Source: WTGA01 sp965231865
GTDB taxonomy: Bacteria > Pseudomonadota > Gammaproteobacteria > Arenicellales > Poriferihabitantaceae
Length of the DNA stretch: 64,000 nucleotides
Direction: 5' to 3'
Assembly: GCA_965231865.1 (NCBI GenBank)
Contig: CBDDOJ010000001.1
Location: 1,054,001 to 1,118,000, forward strand
Shown here: piece after piece, positions 9,053-17,857 of the stretch
Layout: each line of letters opens with the position of its first letter
Position numbering within the stretch: position 1 is the first letter of the stretch
The notes under the pieces: generated by a model
What the model was told of the DNA's origin: nothing
What the model saw: the letters and a program-made list of their open reading frames with translations, nothing else
Database searches by the model: none
Made by a program: the position numbers and the translations under genes

Positions 9053-9381
9053 AGGGATGGCCTGGGGGACAGCACTGCCTGGTGGATTCCCCGGCTTCAG
9101 AAAAGATCTTCACGGCATGGATTTGAACATGAACCCAGCGGTATGGCCAAATATCGGACCGGCCCGATTACAGCGAAAAAGTAATAAAAAGGGGTCATTT
9201 CGTGCACCCGAACCCGGATTTTCCGGTTTCCAGAATATTCCACGCGAAAGTAGCCACCGATTCTACGTCAAAGTAGCCACCCCCTGGTCGCGTTCCGTAG
9301 CGGGCACGTCATGGAAAACCGTTTCTGACAAACCACTGTGTATAATCCCTTTCAACTTCGTTTCAGGTTGCAGAGCAAGCG
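9053..9381. other. non-coding stretch with a duplicated 12-mer
   Basis: No convincing gene is seen between the HIT gene start and the HNH gene. The only clear structure is the 12-mer AAAGTAGCCACC at 9247-9258, repeated exactly at 9270-9281. Short tandem terminal repeats of this kind occur at the ends of IS21-type elements, so this may be an insertion-sequence end relic, but no transposase fragment accompanies it. Confidence 0.4.
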
Positions 9382-9850
9382 GTGACAGAAAGTAAAAAGA
9401 GAGGGGGGATGGCCGTCACAAAACGCTGGACCCCAGAGCAGTTGCAGGTTGCGTTAAACCTGTACTGCCAGATACCGTTTGGAAAATTGGATTCGCGGAA
9501 TCCGAAGATCATCCACTGGGCCGGACTGATTGGAAGAACACCGGGGGCACTTGCTATGAAGCTGGTCAACCTTGCCAGTCTGGATCCCGTGACCACCGGA
9601 ACCGGGCGCTCAGGCCTTGTCAATGCGTCCGCCCTGGACCGGAAAATGTGGGAGGAAATGCAGGACAACTGGGACGCCTTTGTCGAAACTCTGAAAAAGT
9701 CATGCAGTCCCTGTCCGGAAATTCTCCTGTACCCGATCCTTCCCCGCAACCCGTTCCCGATGAGTACCACGGGGGAACCCGGCTCGTGTCCACCCGGGTG
9801 CGGGTCGGGCAGGCGTTTTTCCGTCAATCGGTCATCAGCGCCTATGATGG

Positions 9851-11227
9851 AAAAGGGAATTATATATTTAAATTGACAGGCGAAAGATCACATTTCTGAT
9901 TTCTGCCTTTGCATTGACATTCAGGTATTTATTGCCCACTAAACCGAGTATAATCCAAGCATGGAGTACCGGGGCATCCGCTATCGTCTTTACCCAAAGA
10001 CCAAACAAAAGGCTGAAATGCTCCACCAGTGCCTGGGTGCCACCCGCTTTGTGTGGAATCATTTCCTTGCCCAAAACAGGCAAATGATGGAAGCTCATCG
10101 CAACGATGAGTCCTTGCCCCGCCCGAAGGTTTCGTTTTTCTCATTGGGAAAGGAGTTTGTCCAGTTAAGACGACAAACCGACTGGCTGCAGAAACTCCCC
10201 TGTGCGCCGATCCGGTACACCCTGAAATACTATTCGGATGCCTGGAAGCAGTGTTTTCAGTCCGGAAAGGGCTTTCCGAAGTTCCAATCCCGGGCCAGTC
10301 ATTCCGATTCCGTGACCTTTGTGAAAGGAACCTTCCAGCTGAGCGGGAATTCCCTGCATTTACAGAAGATTGGACAGGTGGTGTTAAGCGGAAGCCATCC
10401 GTATGCCGACGCTGAACCGGTATCTGTGGTGATCCAACAGGAAGGGAACCGGTTCTATGCCATGGTGGGTTACCGGGTGGATGAAGTTCAAAGGAATGAC
10501 AATGGCAAGGCCATTGGCGTGGACATGAATGTCCGGCAATTTGCAACCAGTGAAGGGGAGATCCGGCGAATGCCCCGGCTTGACCGGCTCGAAGCCAGGA
10601 GAAGGCGGTATCAACGCATGATGGCCAGGAGACAGAAGCCGAGAAAGCAAAAGGACAGAGATGGGAATATCCTTTATATTTCGGGTTCAAAAAGATATGA
10701 GCAGGCAAGATTAAAGGCATCCAGGGCCTCCAGGAGGATCAGGAATATCCGGGGCAACTGGCATCACCAGGAATCGAGAAAGATTGCGGATCAATCCCAG
10801 TACGTGGTGGTTGAGAACCTGAACACCCGGGGCATGACGAAGTCTGCGAAGGGGGACAGGGAGAATCCGGGCCGGAACGTCAAACAGAAGTCGGGGTTGA
10901 ACCGGGAAATCCTGAACACCGGCTGGTCGGGATTCAAACAGAAACTCGGCTACAAATCGGAGTTGATTGAGGTCGACCCCAAAAATACCAGTCGAAGGTG
11001 TCATTCATGTGGACATATCGATAAAGACAACCGCAGGACGCAAGACCAATTCAGGTGCGTCGAATGCGGACATCAGGACAATGCAGACATCAATGCTGCA
11101 TTGAATATTTTAGCCCTGGGGACTCGGGTGGTTGGACGTGGGAGAGGCGATTGCGTTGGCAACCTTGATGATCCGTCAAGAAAATATACCGATTGATTTT
11201 TTCAAGTTAAGTATATAAGTCCCATGG
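9851..11227 (+). mobile_element. IS1341-type (IS200/IS605 family) TnpB-only element, about 1.38 kb
   Basis: Boundaries are deduced from the interrupted HNH gene. The left flank ends CTATGATGG and the right part of the element ends CCATGG, immediately followed by AAAGTGCTGT, which continues the HNH gene. No target duplication is needed, as expected for this family, whose elements sit 3' of a short target motif that recurs at their right end. The element carries tnpB only and no Y1 transposase, so it would depend on a TnpA supplied from elsewhere. Exact ends could shift a few bases because ATGGAAA occurs on both sides. Confidence 0.72.
9961..11196 (+). CDS. tnpB: RNA-guided nuclease TnpB (IS605 OrfB)
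   Basis: A 411-residue TnpB. The N-terminal helix-turn-helix segment YRLYPKTKQKAEMLHQCLG, the RuvC catalytic residues Asp188 (AIGVDMNVRQFA), Glu285 (VVVENLNTRGM) and Asp376 (NADINAALNIL), and the zinc finger CHSCG...CVECG (Cys347, 350, 366, 369) are all present. Nothing is missing for activity. Family knowledge: TnpB uses a right-end-derived RNA to cut targets next to a transposon-adjacent motif and is the ancestor of Cas12. Here the motif would be ATGG or a slightly longer form. The start is preceded by a TATAAT-like sequence only a few bases upstream, so the promoter is probably inside the left end. Confidence 0.93.
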   Translation: MEYRGIRYRLYPKTKQKAEMLHQCLGATRFVWNHFLAQNRQMMEAHRNDESLPRPKVSFFSLGKEFVQLRRQTDWLQKLPCAPIRYTLKYYSDAWKQCFQSGKGFPKFQSRASHSDSVTFVKGTFQLSGNSLHLQKIGQVVLSGSHPYADAEPVSVVIQQEGNRFYAMVGYRVDEVQRNDNGKAIGVDMNVRQFATSEGEIRRMPRLDRLEARRRRYQRMMARRQKPRKQKDRDGNILYISGSKRYEQARLKASRASRRIRNIRGNWHHQESRKIADQSQYVVVENLNTRGMTKSAKGDRENPGRNVKQKSGLNREILNTGWSGFKQKLGYKSELIEVDPKNTSRRCHSCGHIDKDNRRTQDQFRCVECGHQDNADINAALNILALGTRVVGRGRGDCVGNLDDPSRKYTD

Positions 11228-11243
11228 AAAGTGCTGTATTACC
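11100..11243 (+). ncRNA. predicted TnpB guide RNA (reRNA/omega RNA)
   Basis: In characterised TnpB elements the guide RNA is made from the 3' end of tnpB and the right end of the element, and its last 16 or so bases come from flanking DNA. The equivalent region here covers the final part of tnpB, the non-coding right end to 11227, and about 16 bases of the HNH gene starting AAAGTGCTGT. The location is inferred by analogy. No structure was computed and the 5' limit is approximate. Confidence 0.3.
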
Positions 11244-11569
11244 GGTCTTTCGATTCCGAAACTGCTGATTGCCAGCCACATCATTCCCTGGAAAGACGAT
11301 AAATCGAACCGGCTGAACCCCCGCAACGGACTGGCACTTTCAATGCTGCATGACAAGGCCTTTGATGCGGGAATGATCACGATAACCGAAAACATGACCG
11401 TCCTGGTCTCCCGGAAAGAGGCGGAAACCGAGGACCCGTTTTTTAACGAATCCATCCGGTCATTTGATGGAACGGAAATCACCCTGCCGGGGAAATTCAG
11501 TCCGGACCCGGAATTCCTGGCCTACCATCGGGAAAGGATTTTTGAGCAATGAACCCGCGCGCAGGCGGC

Positions 11570-12949
11570 TCAGCGAAGGGCGAACAGGGCCTTTTCCATG
11601 GCGAAGGCGGCTCCGTACAGCCGATCATCCTGCCCGTGAGCCGCCGACACCATCAGCCCGACCGGTGCCTCTCCCTGCGGACTGCAGGGTAAACTCACGG
11701 AACAGCCGTCAAAGTAATTGGCGCTGGCGGTATTGCGCAGGCAGCGCAGGTTGATCCGGGCCGTATTTTCCGGGTTTTGCGCGTCGACAATGGCAGGCGG
11801 GAGGCAGGGAACGGTGGGATAAATCACCGCATCCACAGTGTCAGAGGCCATCATCCGGGAAAAAGCCTGCCTGAGTTCGGCTTTTTGTGCATAACGCAAC
11901 CGTTGCTCTTCCTCCGTCACCCCCCTTGCGCCATGAATGCGCTGGAACACGAAAGGATCATATTCATCCCCGTACCGCTCCATCATCTCCCGATGATGAT
12001 GCCAGGCTTCATACCCCACCACGGAGCGGGTCAGAAACATGTCCACGCACTGGTCGACCAGCGGCATGGGCTGGCGCCGGATTTCAGCGCCGTGATCCTC
12101 CAGCACCGCCAATGCGGCCTCAAATGCCGAAACGACCGGTGCTTCCAGTTCTTCCAGAACAATGGATTCCGGCACGACCAGCCTGAGCGCACTGCACTCC
12201 CGCCGGGGAGGACCGGGAATGGCCCCCGTCCCGTCCCAGGCCCTGGTGATGAGCTGATCCAGAATGAAACAGCTGTCCACATCCACCGCCATGGGGCCGG
12301 GCGCATCCGAGGTCGGGGACAGGGGATAGACCCCCCGCAGGGACAGCCGGCCGTAACTGGGCTTGACCCCGACGATCCCGTTGAACGCAGCCGGAATCCG
12401 GCACGACCCGGCGGTATCAGAACCCATGGTTGCGGGGACAATGCCCTCCGCCACGCTGACCGCGCTGCCGGAGGAAGATCCCCCGGGCAGGCGTCCGGTT
12501 TCCCGGTCCCAGATGCTCATCGGTGTCCCGTAATGCGGGTTCAATCCCATCCCGCTGAAAGCGAACTCGCTCATCGTGGTGCGGCCGGGAAACAACAGGC
12601 CGCCGTGCCTCAGCGAGGCCACCACGTCACAGTCCTGCGCCGCAGGTTTTGCATCCTGTTTCAGTACCGTGGAACCGGCCAGGGTAATTTCACCCCGAAT
12701 GTCAAACAGGTCCTTCAGCGTAACGGGCACGCCGGACAGGGCAGGAACGGGTTTCCCTGTCCGGACCGCGGCATCCACCGCCATCGCCTCCTCAATGGTT
12801 TCATCGCGGATACCCATGAATACACCCACACTGGTGATCGCTTTCTCCAGCGATGCCGTGATCAACGCTTCGGCACTGATTTGCCGGTTTTGGATATCAA
12901 GCGCCAGGGACCGGATATTGGACTGTGCGGGCATGTTCTGTCGTTCCAA
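11570..12949 (-). CDS. amidase signature family hydrolase
   Basis: A 459-residue amidase-signature enzyme. Catalytic Lys lies in VPVTLKDLFDI, the cis-serine region is GGSSSGSAVS and the nucleophile serine is in MGSDTAGSCRIPA. It is clearly different from the amidase at 709: the loop sequences and the C-terminal half differ. Stand-alone members hydrolyse amides such as aryl-acyl amides, ureido compounds or short aliphatic amides, and the substrate here is not predictable. Two starts are possible, at 12949 and at the fourth codon downstream region (MPAQSN, 12934). It faces the HNH remnant tail-to-tail and is divergent from the dioxygenase gene, separated by 142 bases. Confidence 0.9.
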   Translation of the reverse strand: MERQNMPAQSNIRSLALDIQNRQISAEALITASLEKAITSVGVFMGIRDETIEEAMAVDAAVRTGKPVPALSGVPVTLKDLFDIRGEITLAGSTVLKQDAKPAAQDCDVVASLRHGGLLFPGRTTMSEFAFSGMGLNPHYGTPMSIWDRETGRLPGGSSSGSAVSVAEGIVPATMGSDTAGSCRIPAAFNGIVGVKPSYGRLSLRGVYPLSPTSDAPGPMAVDVDSCFILDQLITRAWDGTGAIPGPPRRECSALRLVVPESIVLEELEAPVVSAFEAALAVLEDHGAEIRRQPMPLVDQCVDMFLTRSVVGYEAWHHHREMMERYGDEYDPFVFQRIHGARGVTEEEQRLRYAQKAELRQAFSRMMASDTVDAVIYPTVPCLPPAIVDAQNPENTARINLRCLRNTASANYFDGCSVSLPCSPQGEAPVGLMVSAAHGQDDRLYGAAFAMEKALFALR

Positions 12950-13008
12950 TAAAAATTATCGGTAGCCGCGCATCCTAGTGCATGGCATTGAAAATTAACA
13001 GTGCACAA

Positions 13009-13038
13009 TTGACCAAAAAGATTTTATTTCTGTAAAAT
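13009..13038 (+). promoter_or_regulatory. sigma70-like promoter for the dioxygenase operon
   Basis: TTGACC (13009-13014) and TAAAAT (13033-13038) are separated by 18 bp, a good match to a housekeeping promoter, about 55 bases upstream of the dioxygenase start. The spacer is A/T-rich. No operator is obvious. Confidence 0.6.
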
Positions 13039-13091
13039 GGCCCGAAACAGATATCCCGTTTCCATGCAGTCCTTCGAAGTACCGTCCTCCA

Positions 13092-13931
13092 GTGAATATT
13101 GATCGACTAACACCTGCCATTGGCGCAGCCATCACCGGTGTCAACCTGAACCCGCCCCTCGGCAATGATCTGCTGGAACAGATTTACGGTGCCCTGAGCG
13201 ATCATCTGGTGTTATTTTTTTACGATCAGGACCTGCCGGCCCAACACCAGCTGTCCTTTGCACAGGCATTTGGCGGGATCGACCAGCCCCATTCCGTGTA
13301 TCCCCATGTTGAGGGTTTCCAGCAGGTCGTGCTGCTTGAAAATGACGGGGACCGGCCGCCGGATACCAACGCCTGGCATACCGACCTGACCTACTATCCC
13401 CACCCCCCGTTCGCGTCCATTCTCCACGCCAGGGAGGTTCCTGAAACCGGTGGGGATACCCTGTGGGCCAGCATGTATGCGGCCTACGACAATCTGCCTG
13501 AATCCATGAAACAGGCGCTGGAAAATTTGCTGGCCATCCATGACCCGGGCTCCTTCAGGAACCAGTTTCTCGGTGAAAACAACAACATCGAAGCCCTGAA
13601 TGAAAGCATGGGACGGGTCGGTTCAGCCATTCACCCCATGGTCAAGACCCATCCCGTAACCGGTCGCAAATACCTCTATGTCAACCGGTCATTCACCCAG
13701 CAGGTCGTGGACTACGGGACCACGGAAAGTGACCGTTTGCTGAACTATCTTTTTGACCACATCAACCAGCCCGAATACCAGGTTCGCCACCGCTGGCGTA
13801 CCGGCGATGTGGCCATGTGGGACAACCGCGTCACCCAGCACTATGCCGTCGCAGACTATATTCCGCACTACCGCAGGATGCACCGGGTCACCGTGGTCAA
13901 TGACCGGCGGGTGGACCGCCAACGGCCATGA
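13092..13931 (+). CDS. TauD/TfdA-family Fe(II)/2-oxoglutarate dioxygenase
   Basis: A 279-residue non-heme iron dioxygenase. The facial triad is visible as His96 and Asp98 in WHTDLTYYP and His250 in RVTQHYAVADY, with Arg261 near the end placed to bind 2-oxoglutarate. The start is a GTG: the family N-terminus (DRLTPAIGAAITGVNL) begins only three residues later, which supports it. Family members hydroxylate taurine, alkylsulfates, 2,4-D, gamma-butyrobetaine-like or carnitine-like compounds. Nothing here fixes the substrate. The stop overlaps the next gene by four bases (ATGA), so the two are co-translated. Confidence 0.88.
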   Translation: MNIDRLTPAIGAAITGVNLNPPLGNDLLEQIYGALSDHLVLFFYDQDLPAQHQLSFAQAFGGIDQPHSVYPHVEGFQQVVLLENDGDRPPDTNAWHTDLTYYPHPPFASILHAREVPETGGDTLWASMYAAYDNLPESMKQALENLLAIHDPGSFRNQFLGENNNIEALNESMGRVGSAIHPMVKTHPVTGRKYLYVNRSFTQQVVDYGTTESDRLLNYLFDHINQPEYQVRHRWRTGDVAMWDNRVTQHYAVADYIPHYRRMHRVTVVNDRRVDRQRP

Positions 13932-14788
13932 AGTGTGTGACCTATAACATCCAGTATGGCAAAGGCCAGGATGGCAGGATCGATCTGAAACGGATCATCG
14001 ATGAGGTATCCGGTGCCGATGTCATTGCCTTGCAGGAAGTGGACCGGTTCTGGCCAAGAACCGGCCATGTGGACCAGGTCAAGGTGTTCCGTGAACACTT
14101 CAGAGATCACTTCAGTGTCTACGGCGCCGGGGTGGACATGCACGCAGCCGGGACGCTGCCTTCCGAGAACAGGCGATGCCAGTTCGGGAATATGATACTC
14201 AGCCGGTTTCCGATTGAGCACGCCCGGCATCACCTGCTGCCCAAACACGGCAGTCTGGGTCCGTTGAGCATCCAGCGTTCCGCACTGGAAACCACCATCC
14301 TGGTCAATGGGCATCCTCTCCGGGTCTATTCCATCCACCTGACTCATCTTTCCGCTGAAACCCGTCTGTCCCAAGTGGAAAGAATCCTGGAGATTCACCA
14401 CCAGGCCCGGCACGAAGGACATGCCGTGAGCGGCGACCTCCGGGGGATGGATTGGGAAAGCGGTGTCCCCAGCCAACCCGTTGCCGACAATGCCCTGCTA
14501 CTCGGGGATTTTAATTTTGTGCCCGAATCCGAAGAATATCGCCGGTTCGTGGGACCGATCAGTGATTATGGCGGGCACATTACCAGCCCCATGGGATTTG
14601 TCGATGCCTGGTGCCAGGCAGGGGGGGACAAATCCCAGGGGCACACCAGCGATGTCAAGGGCGCACCCGCCCGTCTCGACCATTGTTTCGTCAGTGCTGC
14701 AATCCGGGGCCGCATCGAAACATGCTGGATCGATGACCAGGCAACGGGCTCCGATCACTTCCCGCTGTGGGTGGAAATGAAGTTCTAG
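13928..14788 (+). CDS. endonuclease/exonuclease/phosphatase-family hydrolase
   Basis: A 286-residue EEP-fold metal-dependent hydrolase without a signal peptide. Landmarks in order are VTYNIQYG, ADVIALQEVDRF (metal-binding Glu), SIHLTHL, LLLGDFNFVPES (catalytic Asp and Asn) and GSDHFPLWVEM (catalytic His). The fold covers DNA-repair nucleases, inositol phosphatases and sphingomyelinase-like enzymes. Coupling to the dioxygenase suggests a shared small-molecule pathway, perhaps a phosphodiester, but this is inference. It ends 66 bases before the convergent acyl-CoA dehydrogenase gene. Confidence 0.85.
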   Translation: MKCVTYNIQYGKGQDGRIDLKRIIDEVSGADVIALQEVDRFWPRTGHVDQVKVFREHFRDHFSVYGAGVDMHAAGTLPSENRRCQFGNMILSRFPIEHARHHLLPKHGSLGPLSIQRSALETTILVNGHPLRVYSIHLTHLSAETRLSQVERILEIHHQARHEGHAVSGDLRGMDWESGVPSQPVADNALLLGDFNFVPESEEYRRFVGPISDYGGHITSPMGFVDAWCQAGGDKSQGHTSDVKGAPARLDHCFVSAAIRGRIETCWIDDQATGSDHFPLWVEMKF

Positions 14789-14854
14789 CCACCTGATATC
14801 CGCACTCCGGAGCCTTCGGGATGACGACCTGTCGGTCAATCCGGAAAATCCGGG

Positions 14855-16522
14855 TCAGGCCGGCATTGCCCGGCTGATAATTGCATCGAAATCGATCTTC
14901 GGCGGCAGGGTTCCATACGCGCCGCTCCAGGAATTCCCCAACCGTGAAGCACAAAATGCGTCCGTGACCGCCGGCGGACCATGACGAACGAGCAGGGCGG
15001 CCTGCAGCACCAGAGCGATCCGTTCGGTCAACGTGCGTGCCCGAATCTCGAGGTTGCCCGCATCGTCCAGTTCACTCCGCAGCGCCGCCACCGCGGCATC
15101 CAGGCGGGTATCCGCCCCTTTGGCGGCCTCCAGCTCCGAGAAAACCGCCTCCAGGGTTTCCGGCTCCCGTCCGGCCGCCCGCAGGACATCGAGGCACATG
15201 ACATTTCCCGACCCCTCCCAGATACTGTTGACCGGGGCTTCCCGATACAGTCTTGGCAGAATCGACTCTTCGATGTATCCGGACCCACCCAGGCATTCGA
15301 GTGCTTCCAGGATCTGGGCAGGTGCCCGCTTGCAGTTCCAGTATTTTGCCACCGTCGTGCCGATACGTGCCAGGGCGGCTTCGCTCTCGCTTGATTCGGA
15401 CCGGTCAATCGCGCATGCGACCCGCATTCCAAGGGCCAGTTCCGCTTCCACCTCAATGGCGAGATCAGCAAGAACATTGCGCATGAGCGGTTGGTCAATC
15501 AGCCGTTTCCGGAATACGGTGCGATGGGACGCATGATGAAGGGCCTGCACCAGCGCCTGACGCATCAGGCCGACAGAGGACATTGCGCAATAGATCCGGT
15601 TGCCGCGAACCATGTCAATAATGGTGCGGATGCCCCGTCCCTCCTCCCCGACCATGATGGCATACGTATCCTGAAACTCCATTTCCGAGGACGCATTGGA
15701 ACGGTTGCCGAGCTTGTCCTTCAGGCGCTGGATGTAAAGGCCGTTGCGCGTACCATCGGGCCGCCAGCGAGGCATCAGAAAACAGGACAACCCGCTTTCA
15801 GTCTGGGCAAGCACCAGAAACGCGTCGCACATCGGTGCGGAGCAAAAGTACTTGTGCCCCGTGACCAAGTACGCTGCACCCATGCCCGTTTCCGAACCGG
15901 CAGGCACCGCCCGGGTGGTATTGGCCCGCACATCCGAACCGCCTTGCTTCTCCGTCATGAACATGCCCATGGTGGCCCCGGACTTGTCGGTCACGGGAAT
16001 ATCGCGCGGGTCATAGGAAGTCGACAACAACCTCGGTATCCACTCATCGGCGATCACCGGTGTCATTTTCAAAGTTGGAATGGCCGAGTAGCTCATGGCC
16101 ATCGGGCACATGACCCCGCCCTCCGCCTGGCTGAACATATAGGTCAGGGCCGCATGGGCAACCTGGGCACCGGGACCGTGATTTCGCCACGCATAACTCG
16201 GGGCCTCATGCTCAATCGCCAACGACATCAGGTCGTGATAGGCCGGGTGGAATTCGACCTGGTTGATGCGCATGCCGTACCGGTCAAACGCCTTGATTTG
16301 TGGCGGGAAACGGTTCGCCTGGTCGGCCTTGTAGAACACCTCCGCGGCTCCGAAGCGACCGCCCGCCTGAGACAGAAACCCGGTGTGGTCCCTCCCACCC
16401 TGGGACCGGGTCCAGCTTTGCAGTGCGATGTCTGAACCCCACAAGTCCTGGTCACCCATATGTGGCGGGGTATTAATCACGTCGTGGGTCGGCAATCCAG
16501 GCTGTGGTGCTTGCGGGATCAT
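14855..16522 (-). CDS. AidB-like acyl-CoA dehydrogenase
   Basis: A 555-residue flavoprotein of the acyl-CoA dehydrogenase superfamily, AidB branch: it is longer than typical 380-residue dehydrogenases and ends with the AidB-like block GSGYIEESILPRLYREAP...SIWEGSGNVMCLDVLRA. FAD-binding segments such as GMFMTEKQGGSDVRANTT and VTGHKYFCSAPMCD are clear. E. coli AidB (541 residues) is induced during alkylation damage and binds DNA. Others oxidise branched acyl-CoAs. I start at 16522 (MIPQAPQPGL), after GGGAAG; an extension to 16678 is open but its residues look non-coding. There are no adjacent beta-oxidation genes. Confidence 0.88.
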   Translation of the reverse strand: MIPQAPQPGLPTHDVINTPPHMGDQDLWGSDIALQSWTRSQGGRDHTGFLSQAGGRFGAAEVFYKADQANRFPPQIKAFDRYGMRINQVEFHPAYHDLMSLAIEHEAPSYAWRNHGPGAQVAHAALTYMFSQAEGGVMCPMAMSYSAIPTLKMTPVIADEWIPRLLSTSYDPRDIPVTDKSGATMGMFMTEKQGGSDVRANTTRAVPAGSETGMGAAYLVTGHKYFCSAPMCDAFLVLAQTESGLSCFLMPRWRPDGTRNGLYIQRLKDKLGNRSNASSEMEFQDTYAIMVGEEGRGIRTIIDMVRGNRIYCAMSSVGLMRQALVQALHHASHRTVFRKRLIDQPLMRNVLADLAIEVEAELALGMRVACAIDRSESSESEAALARIGTTVAKYWNCKRAPAQILEALECLGGSGYIEESILPRLYREAPVNSIWEGSGNVMCLDVLRAAGREPETLEAVFSELEAAKGADTRLDAAVAALRSELDDAGNLEIRARTLTERIALVLQAALLVRHGPPAVTDAFCASRLGNSWSGAYGTLPPKIDFDAIISRAMPA

Positions 16523-16658
16523 GCTGCAGACTTCCCGCCATCGGCAATCGTTCCGGCCGGTCCCGCATGGGGCCCCACGCTCTTCGGTCTCCACGGATTG
16601 ACCGGGATATCCCTGTAAAGGACTGTGATCATGTTTCGGTATGGGGTGGTTGTGTGCC

Positions 16659-16672
16659 GGTAAAAATTTACC
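16659..16672. promoter_or_regulatory. short palindrome upstream of the acyl-CoA dehydrogenase
   Basis: GGTAAAAATTTACC is a 6-bp dyad around two A bases, located 137 bases upstream of the dehydrogenase start codon and 51 bases from the end of the next gene. It could be an operator site. No regulator gene adjoins it. Confidence 0.3.
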
Positions 16673-16722
16673 TGACAATCACGCGGAACGCAAAACAAAA
16701 TCATGGCGCAAGGGCAACTCGA

Positions 16723-17364
16723 TCACTGCCGAATTCGACAATCGAATGCTGCCTGTGATATTGCGTTCCCGTCTTGGTCGGTCTCGAGGTCGAAGTCGAA
16801 AAAATCAGCTTGCCTGATTCCATATCCCGTATCCCTGACGGTAATTGCGTACCGCTGGTGATACACACCCTTCCTGTCGGGCAGTTCGACAAATTCCCAA
16901 CGCCAGGTCCGTACTATTCCCTCCATGCGGTAGGTTGCGGGAATGCGATTATCCTCATAAATAACCAACCCATCAGAAGATCCGTCTTGATGCAGTCTCA
17001 TTGGGCCACAATCCAAGATTTCATCCCACGGTCCACCTGGGTTGTCAGCCTGACCGGTGCCAACCGGTGGGCAGAGTCCGGACTCCCCTGCCCGTTTCTT
17101 GTCTACTTGTGCCATCAACTGGACCGGATCATCACTTGGGGTCCAACCATGCGCCTGAACAAAGGCCGTTGCCGCTTTCGTTGTCTGCTTTCCCCATACC
17201 CCGGTAATCGGTCCGGGGTTGAATCCGCAGTCGGCCAAAACTTGTTGGATATTCAAGATTTGTTCCATTTCTTCGGTTCTTTCTTTTACAGGGATGACTG
17301 TGGCGTGGCTGGGTGTTGCGCTGATAACAAAGATGGTCATGATGAGGCCGATTGACAGTTTCAT
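16723..17364 (-). CDS. secreted protein with peptidoglycan-binding-like repeat
   Basis: A 213-residue protein beginning with a clear signal peptide (MKLSIGLIMTIFVISATPSHA, cleavage after SHA). Residues about 35-72 (ILNIQQVLADCGFNPGPITG, then TTKAATAFVQAHGW) match the helical repeat of the PG_binding_1 fold, with the G-x-x-T-G-x-W pattern. The remaining 110 residues, including YRMEGIVRTWRWEFVELPDR, are not recognised. It is predicted to act in the periplasm or at the cell wall. Neighbouring genes give no clue to function. Confidence 0.75.
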   Translation of the reverse strand: MKLSIGLIMTIFVISATPSHATVIPVKERTEEMEQILNIQQVLADCGFNPGPITGVWGKQTTKAATAFVQAHGWTPSDDPVQLMAQVDKKRAGESGLCPPVGTGQADNPGGPWDEILDCGPMRLHQDGSSDGLVIYEDNRIPATYRMEGIVRTWRWEFVELPDRKGVYHQRYAITVRDTGYGIRQADFFDFDLETDQDGNAISQAAFDCRIRQ

Positions 17365-17597
17365 TATTTGCTTTATCGTTTGATGTTTGCACTCCCAAAA
17401 CCACCGCAGAGTTGGATTCCCACGCCACGGTATGGCACCGCCGGAATCACTCCGCAGCCCGTTTCGCAGGGGTGCATCCAGACCAACAACGATTTTTGGT
17501 CATGGCTCAAAACGATTCCACCGGATGGGCACGACCTGACCAAGATATTGCCGTATTCCCGGTCTGAGTTCCCCCAGCCAGTCCGACTGAATACCTC

Positions 17598-17786
17598 TTA
17601 CTGTGAACTTTTCAGCATCGGGTCCGCCGGGACCGGGGGGATGCATTCGGGAAGAATCACCACTGACTGCATATCCGCCAGAATCTGCGCCGCTTGGTCG
17701 ATTGAGTGCCCCTCGGTCTGGGGAAAACCCTCATCATCACACACCACCCACTCATCGTTCTCCAGTCTTTGAAGATACACGACCAC
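17598..17786 (-). CDS. small hypothetical protein
   Basis: A 62-residue acidic frame (MVVYLQRLENDEWVVCDDEG...) with protein-like composition and no recognised domain. It lies in a 490-base stretch between the secreted-protein gene and the first HigA-like gene that otherwise holds nothing I can identify. No good ribosome-binding site was noted. It may be a chance reading frame. Confidence 0.3.
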   Translation of the reverse strand: MVVYLQRLENDEWVVCDDEGFPQTEGHSIDQAAQILADMQSVVILPECIPPVPADPMLKSSQ

Positions 17787-17857
17787 ACCCTCCGCCTATA
17801 GGCTTTGCTATCGGTTTTCAAGTATAACAAAAACCACTGTTTATATTTCGTGCATTC

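Larger units (their letters stand above)
9382..11552 (+). pseudogene. HNH endonuclease gene, split by a TnpB element and frameshifted
   Basis: Three pieces belong to one HNH endonuclease-like gene of roughly 270 residues. The first, from 9382, has a start such as MAVTKRWTPEQLQVALNLYC. The second is in another frame and ends FFRQSVISAYDG near 9850. The third begins KCCITGLSIPKLLIASHIIPW at about 11229, contains the HNH core with LNPRNGLALSMLHDKAFDAG, and stops at 11552. The second and third parts rejoin exactly in frame if the intervening TnpB element is removed after ATGG. A further frameshift near the AAAAA run at about 9694-9698 separates the first two parts. The family includes stand-alone restriction-like nucleases. 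This copy is inactive. Confidence 0.82.

Noticed and set aside
11777..12952. 391-residue plus-strand frame opposite the second amidase
   Set aside because: The amidase has all catalytic motifs; this frame has none and is a shadow.
16523..16678. 52-residue N-terminal extension of the acyl-CoA dehydrogenase
   Set aside because: Residues look unlike the family and a better start with GGGAAG lies at 16522.
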